The translations under genes were made by a program, and so were the position numbers. A stretch of DNA of 64,000 nt from Tessaracoccus flavus (GTDB taxonomy: Bacteria > Actinomycetota > Actinomycetes > Propionibacteriales > Propionibacteriaceae): positions 1,674,001 to 1,738,000 of the forward strand of contig NZ_CP019605.1 in NCBI RefSeq assembly GCF_001997295.1, read 5' to 3'. The notes under the pieces were generated by a model, which searched no databases, was not told where the DNA came from, and was given only the letters and a program-made list of their open reading frames with translations. Position 1 is the first letter of the stretch; each line of letters starts with the position of its first letter. Shown in pieces: positions 1-7,744 of this stretch.

Positions 1-55
1 AGGTGGGCTACAGTTGGCCGCCGAAGTGATGATGGGGTGCGAAGGAGGAGAGGAC

Positions 56-340
56 ATGGTCGAGGAACCCCAGGCGATGGCGTCGGTGTTGGCCGAGCTG
101 GAGGCGCTGCTGCGGCCAACGGAACCCCGGTGGGCCCATGCCATGGCTCGCTACCGTGCCCGGCTGGAGGGAGGGGAACCGGTGTCCGATGTGGCGCGCG
201 ATGTGGTGACGCTCTACTCCGCGGGCATGGGTGGTTGGAACGATGTCGTCCTGCAGGACGCGCGAGGAGTCCTCACCGAGCAGCGGGAGTTCCACCGGCT
301 CCGCACGGAGCTCTTCCACGTGGCCAGGGACGCGACCTGA
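56..340 (+). CDS. small hypothetical protein (DUF6966-like)
   Basis: A 94-residue soluble protein with no signal peptide or membrane segment. I chose the ATG at 56 because a strong AGGAGGAG ribosome site lies just upstream; the frame is also open to a TTG at 14. The stretch LYSAGMGGWNDVVLQD resembles small proteins of the DUF6966 type, often seen next to polymorphic-toxin immunity genes; this match is from memory. It is followed after 2 nt by another small gene and then by an immunity-like fragment, so the three look like one short operon. Function is unknown. Confidence 0.6.
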   Translation: MVEEPQAMASVLAELEALLRPTEPRWAHAMARYRARLEGGEPVSDVARDVVTLYSAGMGGWNDVVLQDARGVLTEQREFHRLRTELFHVARDAT

Positions 341-342
341 CG

Positions 343-771
343 GTGGTGCACCACGAGGACGGTTCGGTCCTGACGCCGGGCCGCTGGCCCTGGCCGAAGG
401 ACACGCTGGCCTTCGGGTGGCTGGACCCGAGGCACCCCTTCCGGGAGGGCCCGTGCCCGTCGGAGGTGAGGCGCGGGCTCGAGGAGGCCGCCCGCAGCCC
501 CATCGATCGCACCCGGGGCTTCCACACCTGCGCCTTCTGCCCCCGCCCGGCGCCCGAGGAGGTCGGCCCGTGGTCGCCCGATTTCCACCCCACCGAGTAC
601 GCGGCGCAGCGGGGAGACACGCTCCACCTCGGCAGTGCCAGCATCGAGGTGATGGCGGGCGGGCGACGCTGGGTGGCGCCGAACCTGGTGCTGCACTACG
701 TCTCCGAGCACGGCTATCTTCCGCCTGCCGAGGTCGTCGCAGCCCTGGGGGAACCGGGAAGACGGCCATGA
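343..771 (+). CDS. hypothetical protein, immunity-island type
   Basis: A 142-residue protein starting at GTG 343 (a second GTG follows at 346), 2 nt after the previous gene. It has a Cys pair in HTCAFC and a C-terminal stretch APNLVLHYVSEHGYLPP, typical of short uncharacterised actinobacterial proteins found with Rhs/YD-repeat toxin loci (recalled, not searched). No signal peptide or membrane helix is visible. Its stop overlaps the next start as ATGA at 768–771, indicating translational coupling. The biochemical role is unknown; an immunity or toxin-neutralising role is only suggested by context. Confidence 0.6.
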   Translation: MVHHEDGSVLTPGRWPWPKDTLAFGWLDPRHPFREGPCPSEVRRGLEEAARSPIDRTRGFHTCAFCPRPAPEEVGPWSPDFHPTEYAAQRGDTLHLGSASIEVMAGGRRWVAPNLVLHYVSEHGYLPPAEVVAALGEPGRRP

Positions 772-940
772 ACGATGTGATCTTGCAGGATGCCTTCGAC
801 GTAGCCCGGCGCCACCTGGCCGATGCGGTCCAGCCCGTCCACCGCCACGAGATCGTGATCGCCTCGTGCACCGAGTACCCGACCGCGTGGGTCTTCGGCT
901 ACAACACGCGCGCGTCCCTGACCGGCGATTTCACGGCCGG
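768..940 (+). pseudogene. truncated Imm35/YrhB-like immunity gene
   Basis: The frame opens at an ATG coupled to the previous stop. It encodes about 57 residues resembling the N-terminal half of the Imm35/YrhB immunity fold, including the segment WVFGYNTRASLTGDF, which matches the usual aromatic-rich WVFFYN…TGDF core. After about position 935 the frame runs into unrelated Arg/Ser-rich sequence just before the peptidase gene, so the C-terminal half is missing. I read this as a 3'-truncated gene. The alternative is a diverged but functional short protein, since the frame stays open to 1061. Confidence 0.5.
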
Positions 941-1057
941 TCCGTCGAGCAGCAACTCCCGCCGCAGGCTTGACCCGCGCGGCAGGATGGGCCGCATGAG
1001 TCGACGACGCCCCGAGCCCCGTTCCACGACCTGCAGCACTTCATCGCGTACCCGCGC

Positions 1058-3151
1058 GTGAACGGGCTGGCGCTGAGTCCCGACGGGCGGCGGCTGGCCA
1101 CGATCGTGGCGACCCTGGACGCGAAGAAGACCCGCTATGCGAACGCGGTCTGGGAGCACGACCCGGCCGGCGAGGCGCCCGCGCGCCGGATCACCCGCTC
1201 GGCGAAGGGCGAGTCGGGTGCGGCCTACGACGCCGCGGGCAACCTGTACTTCATCTCGGCCCGGCCCGACCCGGACGCCGACGGCGACGACCCGGTCGCC
1301 GCCCTGTGGATGGTCCCGGCGGCGGGCGGCGAGGCCCGGCTGGTGGTCTCACGCCCGGGCGGCATCTCCTCGGTGCACACCGGCCGCGACGGCGGCGTGT
1401 TCGTGGTGGCCCCGTTGATGCCGGTGGCCGAGCACGCCGACGACCCCGAGAAGGCCGACGCCGAGGCGCGCAAGCAGCGCAAGGAGAAGAAGGTCGCCGC
1501 GATCCTGCACACCGACGCGGCCGTGCGCTACTGGGACGCCGACCTGGGCCCCGACGCCCCCCACCTGTTCGCGGTCGAGGACGCCCCCGCCACCGAACCC
1601 GAGCCCACGGACGCCGAGAAGGCGGAGCAGGGAGACGCGTCCGACGCCGCGGCCGCACCCGACCCGGACCTGCCGGGCACCGTCGACGCGGCGCCGCGCC
1701 AGCGGCTGCGCCTGCTCACCCGGGGGCTGGGCGCCCACCTGAGCACCCACGGCCTGCACGTGGCCCCCGACGGGTCGTTCGTGCTGGCGGGCCGCACGAT
1801 CCCCGTGGCCCTGGGGGATCGGCTGACGGCGATCGTCAAGGTCGACTTGGCGTCCGGCACGACGACGGACCTGGTCGAGGGCGTCACCGGCACCGACTAC
1901 GGCCCCGGCCCGGTCAGCCCCGACGGCACCCGCGCGCTGGTGGTGTACGGCCGCACCGGCACCGCCACCACGGCCCCGAGCCGCGAGCTGGGCCTGCTCG
2001 ACATCGCCTCGGGCATCGTCAGCCCGATCGCCGACGCGTTCGACCAGTGGGCGAGCCCGATCGCCTGGGACCCCGCCGGCGACGCCGTGCTGCTGCAGGC
2101 CGACCAGGACGGCCGCGGGCCGCTGTTCCGGCTCGACGTCGCCTCGGGTGAGGCCATCCAGCTCACCCACGACGACGCCGCCTACTCCGCCGCGACCGTC
2201 GCCCCGGACGGCACCGTGTACGGCGCCCGCTCGAGCTACGCCTACCCGGGCGAGGTCGTCCGCATCGACGGCGACTCCGTCACCCGTCTGCCCAACCCGG
2301 TCGAGCGCCCCGAGCTGCCCGGCACGCTGGTCGAGGTCGAGACGACCTCAGCCGACGGCGTCCGGATTCGTGGGTGGCTGGCGCTGCCCCACGGCGCGTC
2401 GCCCGAGAAGCCGGCACCGCTGCTGCTGTGGATCCACGGCGGCCCGCTCAGCTCGTGGAACGCCTGGTCCTGGCGCTGGACGCCGTGGGCGATGGTCGCT
2501 CAGGGCTACGCCGTCCTGCTGCCCGACCCGGCGCTGAGCACGGGGTACGGACAGGACTTCATCCAGCGCGGCTGGGGCTCCTGGGGCGACGCGCCCTACA
2601 CCGACCTCATGGCGATCACCGACGCGGTCGAGGCCCGCGACGACATCGACGGCGACAGGACCATCGCGATGGGCGGCAGCTTCGGCGGCTACATGGCCAA
2701 CTGGATCGCCGGCCACACCGACCGGTTCGCCGCCATCGTCACCCACGCCAGTCTGTGGGCGCTCGACCAGTTCGGCCCCACCACCGACGCCCCCTACTAC
2801 TGGGCGCGCGAGATGGGCGGGCTGATGGACGGCCACTCACCGCACGAGAGCGTCGGCGAGATCCGCACCCCGATGCTCGTCATCCACGGCGACAAGGACT
2901 ATCGCGTCCCGATCGGCGAGGGCCTGCGCCTGTGGTGGGAGCTGCTCAGCAAGTCGGGGCTCCCGGCCGACGAGAAGGGCCAGAGCCCGCACCGGTTCCT
3001 GTACTTCCCCGACGAGAACCACTGGATCCTCCAGCCCCAGCACGCGCTGGTCTGGTACGAGGTCGTGCTCGGGTTCATCGGCGAGCACGTCCACGGCCGG
3101 ACGCCCACGCTGCCGGCCACGCTGGGGCTCAGGGACGCAGCAACGCCTTGA
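1058..3151 (+). CDS. S9 family (prolyl oligopeptidase/acylaminoacyl peptidase) serine peptidase
   Basis: About 697 residues: an N-terminal beta-propeller with repeated SPDG-type blades (about residues 1–430), then an alpha/beta-hydrolase domain. The nucleophile elbow GGSFGGYM, the acid in HGDKDYRVP and the His in DENHW form the expected Ser-Asp-His triad, and HGGPLSSWN is the oxyanion-side motif. It probably cleaves short peptides in the cytosol, as no signal peptide is visible. The GTG at 1058 is the first usable start, yet in-frame codons at 1022–1057 read FHDLQHFIAYPR, which looks like conserved family N-terminus. No ATG/GTG/TTG lies between the stop at 971 and 1058 in this frame, while an ATG at 996 is out of frame. 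The 3' end overlaps the convergent dehydrogenase gene by 23 nt. Confidence 0.9.
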   Translation: MNGLALSPDGRRLATIVATLDAKKTRYANAVWEHDPAGEAPARRITRSAKGESGAAYDAAGNLYFISARPDPDADGDDPVAALWMVPAAGGEARLVVSRPGGISSVHTGRDGGVFVVAPLMPVAEHADDPEKADAEARKQRKEKKVAAILHTDAAVRYWDADLGPDAPHLFAVEDAPATEPEPTDAEKAEQGDASDAAAAPDPDLPGTVDAAPRQRLRLLTRGLGAHLSTHGLHVAPDGSFVLAGRTIPVALGDRLTAIVKVDLASGTTTDLVEGVTGTDYGPGPVSPDGTRALVVYGRTGTATTAPSRELGLLDIASGIVSPIADAFDQWASPIAWDPAGDAVLLQADQDGRGPLFRLDVASGEAIQLTHDDAAYSAATVAPDGTVYGARSSYAYPGEVVRIDGDSVTRLPNPVERPELPGTLVEVETTSADGVRIRGWLALPHGASPEKPAPLLLWIHGGPLSSWNAWSWRWTPWAMVAQGYAVLLPDPALSTGYGQDFIQRGWGSWGDAPYTDLMAITDAVEARDDIDGDRTIAMGGSFGGYMANWIAGHTDRFAAIVTHASLWALDQFGPTTDAPYYWAREMGGLMDGHSPHESVGEIRTPMLVIHGDKDYRVPIGEGLRLWWELLSKSGLPADEKGQSPHRFLYFPDENHWILQPQHALVWYEVVLGFIGEHVHGRTPTLPATLGLRDAATP

Positions 3152-4145
3152 TGGCCCGGCGCTCGTCCATGGCGCGGTAGCCCTCGGCGGCGTCCTCGAG
3201 CCCCAGGGTGAGGTCGAAGACCAGGCCGGGGTTGATCCGCCCCGACCACACCCGCTCCATCAGGTCGGGCAGGTAGGTGCGGACGGTCGCCATGCCGCCG
3301 CGGACGCCCACGTTGCGGGAGAACATCCGCCCGATCGGCAGCTCGACCCCGTGCGGGACGCCGACGAAGCCGACCATCGCCCCGGGCCGGGCACAGGCGA
3401 TCGCCTGGTTCATGGCGTCGCCCGTGCCGACGCACTCCAGCACGGCGTCCGCGCCGACGCCGGCGGTGAGCTCCCTGATGCGGGCCACGCCCTCATCCCC
3501 TCGCTCCTCGACGATGTCGGTGGCGCCGAATCGGCGGGCCACCTCCTGACGCGAGGCGTGCCGGCTCATCGCGATCACGCGGTCGGCGCCGAGCTGGGAG
3601 GCCGCGAGCACGCCGCACAGCCCGACGGCCCCGTCGCCGACGACGACAGCGGTCCCGCCCGGGCGGACGCCCGCCATCACGGCCGCGTGCCAGCCGGTCG
3701 CCATGACGTCGCTGAGCGTCAGCAGCGAGGGCACCAAGGCCTCGTCCGGCTGCCCCGGGGTGGCGACCAAGGTGCCGTCCGCGAGCGGGACGCGGAGCAG
3801 CTCGGCCTGGCAACCGTCGTACCACTGGTGCTGCACGCAGCCGTTGGGGAACCCGGCCCGGCAGTGGGCGCACGCGTTGCACGAGGCGTAGAAGCCGCCC
3901 ACGACAAAGTCGCCGACGCTGATGTCGCGCACGTCCTCCCCGACGGCTTCGACGACTCCGCAGTACTCGTGCCCCATCGGCTGGGGGTCGGTCGGGTCGT
4001 TGATGCCGCGGTAGCCCCACAGGTCCGAGCCGCACACGCAGGTGGCGGTCAGCCGGACAATTGCGTCCGTCGGCTGCTGGATGGTCGGGTCCGGACGGTC
4101 TTCGACCCGGACGTCGCCGGGCCCGTACATGATCACTCCGCGCAT
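3129..4145 (-). CDS. zinc-dependent alcohol dehydrogenase family protein
   Basis: A 338-residue medium-chain dehydrogenase/reductase. The catalytic-zinc Cys lies in TCVCGSD and the GHEYCGVV motif supplies the His-Glu pair. The four-Cys structural-zinc lobe CNACAHCRAGFPNGC is intact. The Rossmann motif VVVGDGAVGLCG is followed by a basic SRHASR segment, which hints at NADP(H) preference (inference). The substrate cannot be deduced. The gene is monocistronic, overlaps the 3' end of the S9 peptidase gene convergently, and its 5' end is 22 bp from the divergent uracil-DNA glycosylase gene, so the two share a very short promoter region. Confidence 0.9.
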   Translation of the reverse strand: MRGVIMYGPGDVRVEDRPDPTIQQPTDAIVRLTATCVCGSDLWGYRGINDPTDPQPMGHEYCGVVEAVGEDVRDISVGDFVVGGFYASCNACAHCRAGFPNGCVQHQWYDGCQAELLRVPLADGTLVATPGQPDEALVPSLLTLSDVMATGWHAAVMAGVRPGGTAVVVGDGAVGLCGVLAASQLGADRVIAMSRHASRQEVARRFGATDIVEERGDEGVARIRELTAGVGADAVLECVGTGDAMNQAIACARPGAMVGFVGVPHGVELPIGRMFSRNVGVRGGMATVRTYLPDLMERVWSGRINPGLVFDLTLGLEDAAEGYRAMDERRAIKALLRP

Positions 4146-4167
4146 GCACCCAGCCTAGGGTGTCGTC

Positions 4168-4998
4168 ATGGCGTCCGTCCTCCTGCCGCACCCGCTCACC
4201 GGGCGGCCGTTCGCTTCCCCCGTCGCTCCGGGCACGGGCTGGCCGGGCGACACCGCCGACGCGGGCACCCCGGTCGCCACCACGCCGGACGCCGTCGCCC
4301 GGCTCGCCGCCACCGCGTCTCGCGCCGAGCTGGACGCCGCCGTCACCCTCTGCCGCGCGTGCCCCCGCCTCGTGGGCTGGCGCGAGGACGTCGCCACGAC
4401 CAAGCGGGCCGCCTTCGCCGACCAGCCGTACTGGGGGCGTCCGGTGGCCAGCTTCGGCGACCCGGACGCCACCGCGCTGGTCGTCGGGTTGGCCCCCGCC
4501 GCGCACGGCGCCAACCGGACGGGGCGCATGTTCACCGGCGACCGCTCCGGCGACTGGCTGTACTCCGCCCTGCACCGGGCCGGGCTCGCCTCCCAGCCAT
4601 ACGCGACCCTCTCTGGCGACGGGCTGGAATTGACCGGGCTGCGGATCATCGCGCCCGTGCACTGCGCCCCGCCCGACAACAAGCCGACGACGCCCGAGAA
4701 GGCCACCTGCGCCCACTGGCTCGACCGCGACTTGCAGCTCTCGGGGACCACGGTCCGGGCGGTCATGGCGCTGGGCTCCATCGCGTGGGATGCCGTGCTC
4801 GGCTCGGCCCGCCGCCTGGCGTGGGGGGTGCCGCGTCCGAAACCCCGCTTCGGGCACGGCGCCGAGGCCACCCTGACAAGGCCGGACGGTGCTCCCGTCC
4901 GGCTGGTCGGCTGCTACCACGTGAGCCAGCAGAACACCTTCACCGGCCGCCTCACCGAGCCCATGCTGGACGCCGCGATCGGCCGCCTGAAGGCCTGA
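4168..4998 (+). CDS. udgB: type 5 uracil-DNA glycosylase (UdgB)
   Basis: A 276-residue Fe–S uracil-DNA glycosylase that removes uracil and related deaminated bases from DNA. The family A motif is [14 protein letters not shown] and the late motif [10 protein letters not shown] carries the active-site His. Family 5 lacks the catalytic Asp/Asn of other UDGs, and Ala fits here (GLAPA). Cluster-ligand Cys residues include CRACPRL near residue 65 and CAP/CAH further on. The start at ATG 4168 sits right after the divergent dehydrogenase start. Length and motifs are normal for UdgB. Confidence 0.9.
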   Translation: MASVLLPHPLTGRPFASPVAPGTGWPGDTADAGTPVATTPDAVARLAATASRAELDAAVTLCRACPRLVGWREDVATTKRAAFADQPYWGRPVASFGDPDATALVVGLAPAAHGANRTGRMFTGDRSGDWLYSALHRAGLASQPYATLSGDGLELTGLRIIAPVHCAPPDNKPTTPEKATCAHWLDRDLQLSGTTVRAVMALGSIAWDAVLGSARRLAWGVPRPKPRFGHGAEATLTRPDGAPVRLVGCYHVSQQNTFTGRLTEPMLDAAIGRLKA

Positions 4999-5009
4999 GG
5001 TCGGACGCG

Positions 5010-5277
5010 GCAGTGCGGTACCTCAGCGCCCCCACGGCAGGACCACTCACGATCCCCTCGTTGAATGCGGGGAGGTCGTCGGGGTTCCGGCTGGTCAGGA
5101 GGTTTCCGTCACGGACGAACTCCTCGTCGACCCAGTCCGCGCCTGCATTCTTGAGGTCCGTTGAAATCGCGCCCGTCGACGTCATGCGCCGGCCGCGCAC
5201 GGCGTCGATCTCGACGAGGACCCACGCGCCGTGGCAGATGGGGGCGACTGGCTTTCCTGCCTCCATGAACGAGCGGA
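5010..5277 (-). pseudogene. 3' fragment of a DJ-1/PfpI-family gene
   Basis: Read on the minus strand, about 90 codons encode the C-terminal half of a DJ-1/PfpI (type 1 glutamine amidotransferase-like) protein. It includes the nucleophile-elbow remnant PVAPICHGAWVLVE and the terminal part LLTSRNPDDLPAFNEGI. The N-terminal half is missing: upstream of about 5278 the sequence switches abruptly to a fragment of an unrelated gene (next entry). The frame also runs on without a stop at the expected C-terminus. This is a truncated relic rather than a working gene. Confidence 0.7.
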
Positions 5278-5439
5278 CGAGGGGCACTCCACCTCCGGCC
5301 ACCAAGTCAACGCAGCCGCGTGATGCCTGGTCACGACGAGGTCGTCGCCGTACGCGCGGACCGCCTGCAACTTGCCGTCGAGGGTCTCCCCCGCCCCCAC
5401 TTTGCCCTAGACGCCCGGCAGCAGCCGCTCCACCTGTCC
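5278..5439 (-). pseudogene. 162-bp internal fragment of the DUF559/AbiEi-like gene found at 27.9–28.8 kb
   Basis: This block aligns without gaps to 28560–28721 with only a handful of mismatches. The encoded peptide DGKLQAVRAYGDDLVVTRHH is shared with the intact gene. It has no start and no continuation on either side, so it is a dispersed internal fragment. It sits exactly at the breakpoint of the PfpI relic, which points to recombination or gene decay at this junction. Confidence 0.85.
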
Positions 5440-5457
5440 CACGCCTTCCGCGTCCGG

Positions 5458-6063
5458 TCAACCCTCCTCGCGCCGTTGCCGCGCTCGCCGGGCGGCGCGG
5501 TGGGCCGCGACAGGACGCAGCAGCCAGCCCAGCAGCGCCGCGAAGGCACCCGCGGCCATGACGCGGAGCCCCACCATGTCCAGGGCCAGGCTCGCCCAGG
5601 CCATCGCCACGATGAGGCTGATCGACGTGATGAGGATGATGGCCAGCGGCAGGCCGGTGTACGCCGGGGGCTGCTCGCGCCGCTCCCGTTCCAGACGGGT
5701 GAGGCACTCGACCTCATACGGCGGAAGCGACCGCGAGGCCAACAACTCCTCCAGCCAGGCCACCTGCTCCCCGATGGGGGGACGAGCCATGCCCAGCACC
5801 TCCCCCGTGCGGCACGCCTCCCAGACGCCGGCGTCCACGAACACGGGCATGCCGGGAGCCCCGAGCGTGACCCCCCACGACAGGCGGTGCGACCAGATGC
5901 GCACCTCACCGATGTGCGTGCGGGCGCCGTACAGGCGGTCGCCCCAGCCGGGTGAGGTCATCTCCACCGGGTACCAGGCGTACCCGCGCTCGACCACCGC
6001 GCGGGCCAGGCGCTGCACCGGCTCGGGGGCACGGGACACACCTTCGGGGACGCCCGTGGTCAT
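5458..6063 (-). CDS. hypothetical membrane protein, possible Rhs-linked immunity protein
   Basis: A 201-residue protein. The first ~135 residues are soluble and Trp/Gly rich (MTSPGWGDRLYGARTHIG). Two hydrophobic segments follow near the C-terminus (around LPLAIILITSISLIVAMAW and VGLRVMAAGAFAALLGWLL), with an Arg-rich tail. I chose the ATG at 6063 because it overlaps the stop of the YD-repeat gene as ATGA, implying coupling. Position directly after a YD-repeat protein is where Rhs immunity genes lie; that role is inference. I do not recognise the family. Confidence 0.65.
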   Translation of the reverse strand: MTTGVPEGVSRAPEPVQRLARAVVERGYAWYPVEMTSPGWGDRLYGARTHIGEVRIWSHRLSWGVTLGAPGMPVFVDAGVWEACRTGEVLGMARPPIGEQVAWLEELLASRSLPPYEVECLTRLERERREQPPAYTGLPLAIILITSISLIVAMAWASLALDMVGLRVMAAGAFAALLGWLLRPVAAHRAARRARQRREEG

Positions 6064-6872
6064 CCCGCACTCCCGGCCGGGACGAGCAGGCGGCCCTGGG
6101 GCCCGGTGACCGAGGTGAGCCAGCCGAGGTCTCCCCAGGTGAACTCGATGCGCCCGTCGGGCCCGACCTCGCTGGTGCGGCGTCCGGCCCGGTCGTAGGT
6201 GTAGTGCGCGGCCACCCCGTCCGTCTCGCGCGTCGCCAGCTGCCCCGACGGCCCGTACGTGTGGGTGGTCGTCCGGCCCGCCGCGGTCTCGGCGACCAGG
6301 CGCCCCGCGGCGTCCCACGACCAGGTGTGCACGACATCGCCGCTGCGGGCGGCGACGAGCTGTCCTGCCGCGTCGTGGGTGCCCTCGGTGCGGACGCCGT
6401 CGCGCACGACCGCCGCCACCCGGCCGTCCTCGTCGCGTTCGACCGTGGTGCCGACCTCGGCGCCCGTCGCGGTGCCGGTGTGCGAGACGACCAGGTTGCC
6501 CGTGTAGGCCCACTGCTGGGTACCGGCGGAGCCGGTCGCGGCGAGGACCCGCCCGGCGGCGTCCCGGCTGAACTCGAGGCGACCCGCGCCGTCCGCCTCG
6601 ACCCAGGCCATCCGGCCCGCGGCGCCGACCATCTCGGCGGCGTCACCGCTGAGGGAGGCGGCGGTCGCGTCGAGCTTGGTGGCCACGGTCTCCAGCGCGT
6701 CGCCGACACGGGCGAGGTCGCCGGCGGTATCGGTGGAGGCCGGCTCGTCAGGCAGCGGCTCCGGCAGAGGCACCAGCGCCACGACGCCGACGGCGTAACC
6801 CCCGCTGACCCCCACGCCCGTCAGCAGCGCGGCGATGGTGTGCACGCCGGTCGTCTCAGCGGTGTTGGTCAT
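6060..6872 (-). CDS. chimeric protein: PtsI N-terminal ~85 residues fused to YD (Rhs) repeats
   Basis: A 270-residue reading frame starting at ATG 6872. Residues 1–~85 are a close copy of the N-terminus of the ptsI product encoded at 34.2–35.9 kb (shared GDLARVGDALETVA and LDATAASLSGDAAEM). From about residue 88 it becomes a YD/Rhs repeat protein (DAAGRVLAATGS, DAAGQLVAARSG, DAAGRLVAETAAG, YDRAGRRTSEVGPDG). It lacks the phosphorylatable His and the PEP-binding domain, so it cannot act as enzyme I. It also lacks a recognisable C-terminal toxin domain, ending soon after TWGDLGWLTSVTG. The fusion is in frame and the promoter side is also copied, so it may be expressed. The function, if any, is unknown. 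Confidence 0.75.
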   Translation of the reverse strand: MTNTAETTGVHTIAALLTGVGVSGGYAVGVVALVPLPEPLPDEPASTDTAGDLARVGDALETVATKLDATAASLSGDAAEMVGAAGRMAWVEADGAGRLEFSRDAAGRVLAATGSAGTQQWAYTGNLVVSHTGTATGAEVGTTVERDEDGRVAAVVRDGVRTEGTHDAAGQLVAARSGDVVHTWSWDAAGRLVAETAAGRTTTHTYGPSGQLATRETDGVAAHYTYDRAGRRTSEVGPDGRIEFTWGDLGWLTSVTGPQGRLLVPAGSAG

Positions 6873-6961
6873 CTTCCCGACTATAGCCACCGGTCGTCAC
6901 CCGCAAGCCGTGTCTTCGTCACTCGCGTTCGCCACGCCCGTCAACGAGCGATACTGGTTGC

Positions 6962-7390
6962 GTGAGTACCGCCTACTCGATCCGGACCGACCGCCTGATC
7001 CTGCGCCCCCTGCACGAGGCGGATGTCGACGTCGTCGTGGCGTACCGGAATCACCCCGACGTCAGCACTCTGCAGGATTGGGAGCTTCCGGTCACGCGGG
7101 ATCGCGTTGAGCGGCAGGTAGCCGAGACGTGGATGGACCTTGAAGCGCAGGGCGATGTGCTGGTGTTCAGCGGCATCCTCGAGCAACTGGACCAGCGGCC
7201 CGCGCCGGCGAGGCCCAACCGCCTGACCGCGCGGGAGCACGAGGTGTTGGAGTTGCTGCGCGAAGGTCTGCCGGACAAGCAGATCGCCACTCGGCTGCAG
7301 ATCTCGGTGAAGACCGTGGAGAAGCACGTGGGTTCGGTGCTGCGCAAGAACGGCGTGCACAGCCGAACCGAGCTTCTGGTGCAGGCCTGA
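6962..7390 (+). CDS. chimeric protein: GNAT N-terminus fused to LuxR-type HTH
   Basis: A 142-residue frame starting at GTG 6962. Residues 1–~60 match the N-terminus of the GNAT acetyltransferase at 35.98–36.56 kb (TDRLILRPL, WELPVTRDRVERQVAETW). After about 7145 the sequence changes to a LuxR/FixJ C-terminal DNA-binding domain (LTAREHEVLELLREGLPDKQ, ISVKTVEKHVGSVLRKNGV). The acetyl-CoA-binding core of GNAT is missing, so only the HTH could be functional. It is divergent from the PtsI–YD chimera and shares the copied promoter region. It could be a novel DNA-binding protein or two relics joined by recombination. Confidence 0.7.
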   Translation: MSTAYSIRTDRLILRPLHEADVDVVVAYRNHPDVSTLQDWELPVTRDRVERQVAETWMDLEAQGDVLVFSGILEQLDQRPAPARPNRLTAREHEVLELLREGLPDKQIATRLQISVKTVEKHVGSVLRKNGVHSRTELLVQA

Positions 7391-7399
7391 CCCCACCAA

Positions 7400-7544
7400 G
7401 ACCCCCATAAACCGGGTGGTCCTCCAGAAGATCGCGGAGAGCGGTCTGCGCATCGGAGCCGACGAGGGCGAATGTGGTGGTGAGATAGTCAATAAGTACG
7501 CCGCGCAGCCGCATGGCCTCGCGACCGGGAAGTAGCTCACTCAC
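7400..7544 (-). pseudogene. N-terminal fragment of a large SF2 (DUF1998-type) helicase
   Basis: The minus strand from ATG 7544 encodes about 47 residues beginning SELLPGREAMRLRGVLIDYL and containing TTTFALVGSDAQTALRDLLED. This resembles the start of very large (about 2000-residue) DEAD-box helicases with a C-terminal DUF1998 domain found in defence islands (recalled family, not searched). The similarity stops after HPVYG at the 3' end of the LuxR chimera, so more than 95% of the gene is gone. Confidence 0.5.
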
Positions 7545-7550
7545 TTGGCT

Positions 7551-7744
7551 GTCCTCCCCGGAGCGAGTCGCCCCCGCGGCGCCGACCTACCTCGGATCCC
7601 TCGTCGATAGCATCACGACTGGGACTGACACCACAGTAGCGTCCGTCCTTGCACAACGTCGCCGTCCACATCGGCTATGGCCTTCCAAGCCGGGCAGCCT
7701 CGCTGTGCTCGACCCGGCTCGCTGACCTGATCTGCATCGAGCCA
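7551..7744. other. short intergenic gap between two helicase relics
   Basis: No convincing reading frame, RNA gene or repeat is seen here. It separates the start of the DUF1998-helicase relic from the broken end of the SNF2 relic, so it may hold unrecognisable remnants of genes once lying between them. Confidence 0.4.
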
